NCBI GenBank assembly: GCA_964431735.1
Contig: CAYSLJ010000203.1
Location: 1-10,657, forward strand
Direction of reading: 5' to 3'
Length of the DNA stretch: 10,657 nucleotides
DNA from: CALARM01 sp964431735
GTDB lineage: Bacteria > Vulcanimicrobiota > SpSt-956 > JAKJGF01
Positions within the stretch are counted from its first letter, which is position 1; each line of letters starts with the position of its first letter. The position numbers and the translations under genes were made by a program. The notes under the pieces are model-generated. The model made no database searches, was not told the origin of the DNA, and saw nothing but the letters and a program-made list of their open reading frames with translations. Positions 5,901-10,657 of the stretch are shown here, one piece after another.

Positions 5901-7932
5901 TGCCGAACCACTGAAGAAAATAAAAATATTTCTGCTGCATTGCCATTATTCTGGCAAGCCTTTCAGGATAGGTATTTATCATAATAGAATATGGTTCTTC
6001 AAGGATGGAACAGAAGGCAACCTTTGCCGTATTCTGATCATTTTTCTTACTTATGAGATCATCACTTACCCTGTCAATATAATGTTTACATACTTCAACC
6101 TTCGGTTTTAACAGTTCCTGTTCCAGCGTAAAATAAACCTTTTCCAGACCCGGTTCCTTTTCCGCAAGAGCAAAAACACTTTCATCAACCACAGAGATAC
6201 CGAGAGCGGCAGGAACAGGTTTTCCTTCTTTATCTTTCACTTCAAAATCTATCTTACCTGTCCGTCCCGGCCTGTATATATCTTTATCGGAACTTACTTT
6301 TACTGATAAATCCCTGCTTATCTCAACATAAACAGTCCTGGTATCCTTTGTAAAATTTCCATCTTTTTTGAGTCTATAAGCGTTAATCTGTAATGTTCCT
6401 GCCAGAGTATCTGTAAGAGGAATATCGAGTGTTGCATGTTTATCTTCTACTGTAAGAATTTTAGTAAGTCGTGTCTGACGGTTCTTAACTATATCCAGGA
6501 ATATACTTCCTTCTGTAAAAGAAAGGATTTCCAGTTTCATAACATCAGAATCTTTATAAACAGCTTTATCTGTACGAAGAAGAATGGATTCTACTGTCTG
6601 ACCTGTCTGAGGGACAAAGGTCAGGTTACCTGAATTACCGAGTCCGTCACTGGCATTGACTTCAATCTGTCTGCCCATAAAATCGGGTTTCAATGTAAAT
6701 TCTGCTATGCCTGTAGAGGATGTTTGAAATCTCCTGGCACTCTGCTGGCCGAGTTTCATGGAAACAGTTGCTCTGCAGGGGGTGCCATCGGGGTAAGATG
6801 TAATAAGATAGAGTATATTTTCTATACCCGGTACTATTTCCCCGCTTTCCGGTAATATGGTAATCTGCACTGTGTCTTTTGATACAAAAAGTGTTTCATA
6901 GTTTATTTCTTTATGTTCTGCTTTATCTGTTACTTCAACAGTGAAGCGAACCATACCTTTTCCACCTTCAAGAGGCTGTCCTACAAGATATTTTTCCAGG
7001 GACTGTTCAAAGGTAAAATTCCCGTCTTCATCGGTTTTACCCTGAATTTCTGCAAATTTATGATATTCCACATCATAAGACGCAAGTTCTATTCTAACAG
7101 TTCCTCCTGAAACAGGTTTACCGAAGAAATAATCAGCTTTTAAATCTCCTTTTATTATTTCTCCGGGACGATAGAATTTTTTATCAGTAGAAAAGGTTAC
7201 TTTAAATTTCGGCAGTACATATTTCTTTACCGAAACAGTGATTTCAGATTGATTTCCTCCCACTATTGACCTTATTTTATAATCTCCCGGTTCTGCTTCT
7301 CTTGCAAGGATAAAATCTGCTGAAACTATGCCATAAGGAGATGTTTTTTTATCCGTTCTTTTAAATACTTTATTCCCTTTACTGTCTTCAACTTCTATAG
7401 TAGCAGATCTGTTTATTACGGGAGAGAAATTTTCATTTTCCATAGAAAGAGATCTTATATGAATGGTCTGGCCAGGTTGATATACAGGTTTATCTGTAGT
7501 GAGCAGAATTCTGCAGGAACGGTATATATTAATCTTTTGAGTAATATCATCCTGTCCGACAGGTGATGAAATCTTAACAGTTAATGTTCCTTCTCCTTCT
7601 TCCATATCTGACGGTATATAAAATATTCCGTCCATTGTACCGTACATATCGCTTTTTTTATGAAGAAGTTCACAGGTTCTATTTTTTGCAGAAAGTAAGA
7701 CGTTTATGTCTGCATCTTTTACAGGTTTCAATCCGTCATGATTGAGAACAATTATTCTTATTGTACCTTTGGTGCCGGGGCAGAACGTGTTCTCACAGAG
7801 AAGCATAGTGTCAAGTTTTCCTGTCCATTTCGGAAGAGTTGCCATATAAACACTGATAAAGGATATTATTAATAAAAGGGCTAAAAAAAATATACCCCAT
7901 CTATTTAAAAGGGGTCTTTTAATATGCTCCAT
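2926..7932 (-). CDS. Membrane-anchored alpha-2-macroglobulin family protein with an internal six-helix membrane block
   Basis: A 1668-residue thioester protein of the alpha-2-macroglobulin family, which traps proteases through a bait region and a reactive Cys-Gln thioester. The ATG at 7932 is chosen over one 42 bp upstream because AGGGAGG lies 7-8 bp before it. Order: signal anchor ~12-32; MG domains from ~40, with an MG2 motif DKPVYQPGQ (~147-155) and YVLPKFKV (~238-245); MG-type DIYRPG and VVDESVF (~581-587); a membrane block ~668-891 of six helices ending APNFLKARAQ; a Ser/Gly/Pro-rich linker ~897-970 (possible bait); MG7 with FPETMYF and ADSITTWR (~999-1006); thioester domain with GCFEQ (~1187-1191) and alpha-toroid repeats to ~1456; receptor-binding-like domain with EYYNANTKGYS near the end. 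Thioester Cys and Gln are intact. No pbpC neighbour is present, unlike in E. coli. The domains would face the periplasm. No convincing promoter was seen in the 150 bp upstream. Confidence 0.93.
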   Translation of the reverse strand: MEHIKRPLLNRWGIFFLALLLIISFISVYMATLPKWTGKLDTMLLCENTFCPGTKGTIRIIVLNHDGLKPVKDADINVLLSAKNRTCELLHKKSDMYGTMDGIFYIPSDMEEGEGTLTVKISSPVGQDDITQKINIYRSCRILLTTDKPVYQPGQTIHIRSLSMENENFSPVINRSATIEVEDSKGNKVFKRTDKKTSPYGIVSADFILAREAEPGDYKIRSIVGGNQSEITVSVKKYVLPKFKVTFSTDKKFYRPGEIIKGDLKADYFFGKPVSGGTVRIELASYDVEYHKFAEIQGKTDEDGNFTFEQSLEKYLVGQPLEGGKGMVRFTVEVTDKAEHKEINYETLFVSKDTVQITILPESGEIVPGIENILYLITSYPDGTPCRATVSMKLGQQSARRFQTSSTGIAEFTLKPDFMGRQIEVNASDGLGNSGNLTFVPQTGQTVESILLRTDKAVYKDSDVMKLEILSFTEGSIFLDIVKNRQTRLTKILTVEDKHATLDIPLTDTLAGTLQINAYRLKKDGNFTKDTRTVYVEISRDLSVKVSSDKDIYRPGRTGKIDFEVKDKEGKPVPAALGISVVDESVFALAEKEPGLEKVYFTLEQELLKPKVEVCKHYIDRVSDDLISKKNDQNTAKVAFCSILEEPYSIMINTYPERLARIMAMQQKYFYFLQWFGMLCVMLVLILSPLSILVLTFYNELLKRKDEERFISVNNDNLVSMIVYGGGFFLVFLTPFVVGILISIMSQMFHHYNRNEYTALIFSMAAMAVSAFIYIITMRQKNQCEDIKKLNTLRYSFHLIQLFVAGLIVTMALLLACAMTGKDQIGGISMILLFLTGVISSIFMNFILIYNARSHLGKHGKSNLWHFIYNCGYVVIAGLGVAGILFAVIAPNFLKARAQGPTSGGTIKGGESDKTTLSVPSEEISPSYAPGQGLTPDGGGFSDKKVIVQNGSSIAQTSRSETSQELPAYLRQYFPETMYFNPELITDEQGKASTVIKMADSITTWRMGVSASSMKGDTGGTDYPIKVFQDFFIDLDLPLNLTSGDEVSIPVSVYNYLPEKQDIELIAVKDDWFELLCEPVKRLSLGANDVTVVYYPVKIHDTGKKRFTVYAKTERMKDGISKSVTVIPDGKEMRLAENGWLREKVSAGLNIPENAINKSYDMWIKIYPGMFSQLVEGLDSMLTMPYGCFEQTTSVTYPNIMVLDYMKTSGQITPDIQMKAEHYINLGYQRLITFEVPSGGFSLYGEAPASVWLSAYGLMELYDMNKVYPIDEKLIDRTGQWLISQQSSDGSWKADSYSLWEAAGNQNSDLRVTAFVAWSLAQSGYKGEPLRKAINYIKSSMNKKHDFYTLSLVANLLLYTDPKGQETKNLLETLYKERTENKDTVSWTTEGRTLTESYGMTASIETTSLVTQAFLRSGSSGDAVEKSLNFLALSKDTYGRWYSTQATVLALKTLVLSMNTDMGKDSKGKIHVLVDGQESGTVEITPEQSDVVKLLDLKGYAREGTFKVELVPEGDVKCMYQIIYSYYVPWYISGISSGQKSPVNISIKYDRTELKRNDILREMVTVNNSPTKPGETVIINLGVPPGFDVITEDFEALLEQQKIERFDMTGRQVIVYLKRLEPGKSFSFSYGLRAKFPVKITAPVSEVYEYYNANTKGYSVPEKIEVTL
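4360..4374 (-). other. Thioester motif GCFEQ of the macroglobulin
   Basis: These five codons read Gly-Cys-Phe-Glu-Gln within PYGCFEQTTSVTYPN. The Cys and Gln of the CxEQ thioester are both present, so the protein should be able to form the internal thioester that couples it covalently to a target. Confidence 0.9.
5242..5934 (-). other. Region encoding the six-helix membrane insert of the macroglobulin
   Basis: Hydrophobic segments lie at ~674-695, 718-745, 757-777, 794-817, 826-850 and 871-891 (numbered from the 7932 start). Short charged loops such as NELLKRKDEERF separate them. The first five match helices 2-6 of the 222-residue neighbour. An even helix count returns the chain to the side it started from. 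The last helix reads GVAGILFAVIAPNFLKARAQ, which resembles the end of a type IV pilin helix but has no prepilin peptidase site. Confidence 0.8.
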
Positions 7933-8081
7933 AAATATTACCTCCCTGTAGATTACTCTATATAATTTTATCACATGAACAAGAAATTTTCTATATTTAT
8001 AACATTTTCATGGATTGCTGAATAGTTTTTTTTACGACACGTAGATTCACTGCTACTGGAAATTATAATTTCATAAATCTA
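7933..8081 (-). other. Spacer between the TPR gene and the macroglobulin gene
   Basis: An AT-rich gap on the shared strand. I see no intrinsic terminator and no strong -35/-10 pair; TATAAA near 8003-7998 is a weak -10 candidate without a good -35. The two genes may be cotranscribed or the macroglobulin may have its own weak or alternative-sigma promoter. Confidence 0.3.
7940..7947 (-). promoter_or_regulatory. Ribosome binding site that fixes the macroglobulin start
   Basis: Reading the minus strand, AGGGAGGT is followed by a 7-bp spacer and the ATG at 7932-7930. The alternative ATG at 7974-7972 has only AT-rich sequence before it. The shorter form also begins with a clean positive-then-hydrophobic signal anchor (MEHIKRPLLNRW). 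Confidence 0.8.
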
Positions 8082-10055
8082 TTATAAGGCTTTCTTGAGA
8101 TCATCCAGTAATTGCTGATCCAATTTATATTTTAAACTCTGAAGTTTTTGAATATCAGAATTAGCTTTTTCATATTCTCCCATATTGAAATAAGTAATTC
8201 CTCTATTATACAGGGCATCTTTATTATCCGGTTCAATTACCAATACCTGCGTAAAATCATTAATGGATTCTTTATAATATTTTTGTATACCATAAATAAT
8301 TCCTCTGTTTAAATAAGCTTTTATATAAACAGGGTTACGCTTTATCACCTGATTATAATCATCGATCGCTTTATCATATTTACCTGTATTGTTATAACAC
8401 ATGGCACGATTGATATAAGCCTGTATCAGATCGGGATCGATCGTCAGGGCTGTGCTATAATCTGCAACAGCTCTGTCATAGTCTCCGGTTTTGTAATAAA
8501 TATTTCCGCGGTTTATATAAGTTCCGCCGTTTATTTTATTAATCTCTATTGCCCGGATAAAATAGTCGAGTGCCTTTTCATATTCCTTTTTATAATCATA
8601 GATAAGCCCCAGATTGTTGTAGGCTTCCACCGAATCATTTTTTAAATATAAAGCTCTGTTAAAATCATTAATAGCTTTATCAAACTCACCTTTAATGACA
8701 TATATATTACCACGATTTATATAAGCTTCTCCATAGTCCGGTTCCAGTTCAATAGTCTTAATAAAATCATTAAGTGCTCTATCGCTTTCTCCTCTATCGG
8801 CATAGGCTATTCCACGATTAAAATAAGCCAGGGATGATGGATAATTATGCAATGTATCATTCCACAGAGTTAAGCTATCTTTCCATACATAGCAACGGTT
8901 CCATGATAGAATACTCATTAAACCAGTTATGATAGTAAGTATTGTTATCAGAAATGGCTTTGAACATATATTTTTTTTATAAAGACAGCTAAAGCCTTCC
9001 CCCAGAAGATAAAATAAGCCTATGTAGGGAATATAAGTATATCTGTCGGCTGTTATGCCGGGAGGGACAGGAATAAATTTGATCACCGGTAAGATTGTAA
9101 TAAAGAAAAAGAAAGAACCAAAAATTATTTTTTTTGTATATCTTCCGGACACAATTATTAAGCTTATAAGAATAATTATAATGGCAGGTGAAAGAATATA
9201 TATAAGCGGTAATTTATTACCTGTGGGAATCGGGTAAATGGCAGCCAATTTCACAGGTAATAAAAATTTCCATAGATAAAATACCAGTCCGTAAAAAGGA
9301 TAAAAAATATTAAATTTATACAGCGTTATTTTGTTAACTTTTCCATTATCTAATATAAGAATTACCATAATATATACAAAAATAAACGTTATTATGAAAT
9401 ATGGTATTTTTTCTATCACTGTATTTTTATTAAAGTTTCTGTTAAAAAATGTGTAATCAAAGAAAAATAAAATTACGGGCAGTGTAACTCCCATAGGTTT
9501 TGCGAGAAGAGAAAGGAAAAATAAAACAAGTGATATATAGTAATAAAGGTTAATGTTGCTCTTCCGGTACAGCACATAATAAAGTAACGTTAAAAGAAAA
9601 AAGAAGCTGTAAAGCACGTCTTTTCTCTCGGCAATCCAGGCTACTGATTCTACATGAAGAGGATGAATGCCAAAGAAAATGCTGATTATGAGTGATACAT
9701 GTATATTACCTGTAAGAAGAAGGAATAAATAGAATAATATTATACAATTTAATAAATGTAATACAAGATTTGTCATATGATATGCATAAGGATTAAGACC
9801 AAAGAAATGATATTCTATTGCATATGACAGTAATGTCAACGGTGTGTAAAGACTTTTTACAAATGAACGATTTGGATCTAAAACAACAAAAATACTTCTT
9901 ATATTTTCCATAGATAATTTTCTTATACTTAAATTATCAATAACATATTGAGGATCATCCCAGTTTGTAAAACCGTTTTTCACAGTGGGATAAAGAGTGG
10001 CAGAAGTAATAAATAAAATTAAAAAAATTGAAAAAAATACCTTATAATTATTCAT
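8082..10055 (-). CDS. TMTC-like polytopic GT-C family membrane protein with seven C-terminal TPRs
   Basis: An inner-membrane protein of 657 residues in two halves. Residues ~1-390 hold about eleven hydrophobic helices with features of TMTC-type GT-C proteins (protein O-mannosyltransferase relatives). These are NGFTNWDDPQYV after helix 1 (~27-38, the acidic pair where GT-C enzymes place catalytic residues), HPLHVESVAWIAERKDVLY (~131-149) and TADRYTYIPYIG (~335-346). Residues ~407-640 form seven 34-residue TPRs in strict register (AYxNRGxxYxxxGxYDKAIxDYxxAIxxxPD), probably extracytoplasmic. The ATG at 10055 is preferred because AAGG lies 6 bp upstream. An ATG at 10079, adding eight residues, has AGG only 2 bp away, but remains possible. 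The likely activity is sugar transfer from a lipid-linked donor to protein or glycan; donor and acceptor are unknown. The gene looks more AT-rich than its neighbour. It is separated by ~150 bp from the macroglobulin gene on the same strand. Confidence 0.85.
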   Translation of the reverse strand: MNNYKVFFSIFLILFITSATLYPTVKNGFTNWDDPQYVIDNLSIRKLSMENIRSIFVVLDPNRSFVKSLYTPLTLLSYAIEYHFFGLNPYAYHMTNLVLHLLNCIILFYLFLLLTGNIHVSLIISIFFGIHPLHVESVAWIAERKDVLYSFFFLLTLLYYVLYRKSNINLYYYISLVLFFLSLLAKPMGVTLPVILFFFDYTFFNRNFNKNTVIEKIPYFIITFIFVYIMVILILDNGKVNKITLYKFNIFYPFYGLVFYLWKFLLPVKLAAIYPIPTGNKLPLIYILSPAIIIILISLIIVSGRYTKKIIFGSFFFFITILPVIKFIPVPPGITADRYTYIPYIGLFYLLGEGFSCLYKKNICSKPFLITILTIITGLMSILSWNRCYVWKDSLTLWNDTLHNYPSSLAYFNRGIAYADRGESDRALNDFIKTIELEPDYGEAYINRGNIYVIKGEFDKAINDFNRALYLKNDSVEAYNNLGLIYDYKKEYEKALDYFIRAIEINKINGGTYINRGNIYYKTGDYDRAVADYSTALTIDPDLIQAYINRAMCYNNTGKYDKAIDDYNQVIKRNPVYIKAYLNRGIIYGIQKYYKESINDFTQVLVIEPDNKDALYNRGITYFNMGEYEKANSDIQKLQSLKYKLDQQLLDDLKKAL

Positions 10056-10083
10056 AAGAAACCTTAAAAAATGTAACATAACC

Positions 10084-10094
10084 TGACAATGTCA
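10084..10094. promoter_or_regulatory. Perfect 11-bp palindrome TGACAATGTCA upstream of the TPR gene
   Basis: TGACA and TGTCA flank one central base, 29 bp upstream of the preferred TPR start. The overlapping CCTGACA (10082-10088) recurs inverted as TGTCAGG at 10207-10213. The size and position suit a binding site for a dimeric regulator, or part of a leader RNA hairpin. This is a positional inference only. Confidence 0.3.
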
Positions 10095-10104
10095 CATTTA
10101 ATAA

Positions 10105-10174
10105 AATAGCAATTAGCTTTTAGTTTTCAGTTAATAATTAAAGCTAATCGTTAACAGCTATAGCCAAGAACTAA
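10105..10174. repeat. Degenerate inverted 7-bp-period array upstream of the TPR gene
   Basis: Four units AATAGCA, ATTAGCT, TTTAGTT, TTCAGTT (10105-10132) keep the AG dinucleotide exactly every 7 bp. After AATAATT, five reversed units AAAGCTA, ATCGTTA, ACAGCTA, TAGCCAA, GAACTAA (10140-10174) follow. ATTAGCTTT (10112-10120) and AAAGCTAAT (10140-10148) are perfect complements, so a stem can form. The layout copies that of the array at the convergent junction near 2200. Confidence 0.5.
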
Positions 10175-10348
10175 TAAGTATTTTATCAAAGTAGCTAATA
10201 TGAAAATGTCAGGATAATTATACTTTCCCATTTTTTTAATAAAAATTTATCTTACTGGCCTGAGCATGAAAATACAATAAATTATTAACTCCCGTTACGT
10301 GTCACAAAATTCTTATATGAATTATTTATTCTCATGTCAGTAAAATAT

Positions 10349-10375
10349 ATTATAACACATTATGCTAACAATCAA
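10349..10375 (-). promoter_or_regulatory. Candidate sigma-70 promoter facing the TPR gene
   Basis: On the minus strand TTGATT (10375-10370) is followed by TATAAT (10354-10349) with a 15-bp spacer; reading the -35 as TTTGAT gives 16 bp. The -10 is a perfect consensus match. If used, the transcript would have a leader of about 285 nt that includes the inverted 7-bp array and the palindrome. The surrounding DNA is very AT-rich, so a chance match is possible. Confidence 0.3.
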
Positions 10376-10523
10376 AGTACCTAAGGAGCTGTCAGAAATA
10401 ACTCAATCATATTTACGTCTATATCGTGACGCGTCACGCGTTACGCGTTACGCGAGGATGATAACCGTTCTAACAATTTGCCAGGGTTATTTTCTTACAG
10501 TCCCTAAGTACCGCAACAGGTAA
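10362..10523 (+). pseudogene. Short ORF, possibly a decayed helix-turn-helix or transposase N-terminus
   Basis: A 53-codon frame begins MLTIKVPKELSEI and contains RMITVLTICQG. The opening and the R-x-x-x-V-L-x-x-x-x-G spacing recall N-termini of IS630-type transposases, but the frame ends in PKYRNR without the expected helix-turn-helix. Its central RDASRVTRYA is simply the translation of the CGTNACG repeat, which weakens the resemblance. There is no ribosome binding site. I regard it as unproven; it may be noncoding. Confidence 0.15.
10425..10454. repeat. Tandem array of self-palindromic heptamers, CGTNACG
   Basis: Four contiguous units read CGTGACG, CGTCACG, CGTTACG, CGTTACG and are followed by CG. 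Every unit is itself an inverted repeat around its central base, and only that base varies. An isolated CGTTACG lies at 10293-10299. The block is a sharp GC-rich island in AT-rich DNA. It resembles in form the short heptanucleotide repeat families known from other bacterial genomes. Confidence 0.75.
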
Positions 10524-10657
10524 ATTGGTACCAAAAAAAATATGGCACTCACTCCTGTCCCTGGTCGGGCTCTGGAGGAAAAGATATGCCGTATTAAAAG
10601 AAAGTTATAAATTATATAGATGCAAAATATTAAACGTCTAAAAAAACAGTTTGTTAC

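Larger units (their letters stand above)
10214..10657. other. Gene-free AT-rich stretch at the window end
   Basis: Apart from the candidate promoter, the CGTNACG array and the doubtful 53-codon ORF, I find no tRNA, rRNA or convincing coding frame here on either strand. TGTCAG recurs at 10335-10340 and 10390-10395 as well as 10207-10212, without clear spacing. Frames after 10500 open and close in a way that could reflect a decayed gene, but no family is recognisable. Confidence 0.4.

Noticed and set aside
5242..5934. A separate membrane gene inserted by a mobile element into the macroglobulin gene.
   Set aside because: The reading frame runs through both borders without a stop, there are no terminal inverted repeats or target duplications visible, and MG7 and thioester domains continue normally.
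3092..7110. Several plus-strand ORFs of 60-87 codons opposite the macroglobulin gene.
   Set aside because: All fall inside the continuous macroglobulin frame, lack ribosome binding sites and have compositions expected of antisense shadows.
7933..7974. Extended N-terminus of the macroglobulin from an ATG at 7974 (14 more residues).
   Set aside because: No ribosome binding site precedes it, while AGGGAGG stands at proper distance before the ATG at 7932, which also gives a normal signal anchor.
10425..10454. CRISPR-like repeat.
   Set aside because: Units are 7 bp and contiguous, with no spacers and no cas genes nearby.
10501..10657. tRNA-like or coding segment near the window end.
   Set aside because: No acceptor or T-loop pattern is visible, and each frame is either short or lacks a recognisable family.

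Overview
The window is AT-rich and reads like a chromosomal segment of an uncultured Gram-negative bacterium. The strongest hints are an alpha-2-macroglobulin anchored by an N-terminal membrane helix, a large polytopic TMTC-like protein with tetratricopeptide repeats, and long AT-rich gene-free stretches with 7-bp-period repeats. Nothing here is a reliable taxonomic marker, so I name no phylum.

Layout. (1) 1-530 has no intact gene. It holds what I read as a decayed type II toxin-antitoxin operon on the minus strand: a frameshifted antitoxin, a RelE/ParE-like toxin with in-frame stops, a candidate operator dyad upstream, and a long perfect hairpin at the 3' end. (2) 531-2195 (+) encodes a major-facilitator protein of the BT1/folate-biopterin type with two extra C-terminal membrane segments. 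(3) 2176-2262 is a convergent junction built of 7-bp repeat units, one array on each side in opposite orientation. (4) 2261-7932 (-) is a two-gene operon: a very large alpha-2-macroglobulin family protein, then a small polytopic membrane protein overlapping it by 4 bp. (5) 8082-10055 (-) encodes a TMTC-like GT-C membrane protein with seven C-terminal TPRs. (6) 10080-10657 has no clear gene. It holds two more 7-bp-period arrays, a candidate promoter facing the TPR gene, a small palindrome and one short doubtful ORF.

Most notable system. The macroglobulin has an intact thioester motif (GCFEQ) and metazoan-like MG and receptor-binding features. It is interrupted, between its MG1-6 half and its MG7/thioester half, by a block of six predicted membrane helices. 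The next gene in the operon encodes a stand-alone protein homologous to five of those six helices. The sixth inserted helix ends in a sequence that closely resembles the C-terminal part of a type IV pilin helix. With one N-terminal signal anchor and six inserted helices, both halves would sit on the same outer face of the inner membrane. I infer a membrane-embedded macroglobulin that may pair with its own paralogous membrane subunit. The TMTC-like protein upstream on the same strand could act on envelope proteins, but a functional link to the macroglobulin is only inferred from proximity.
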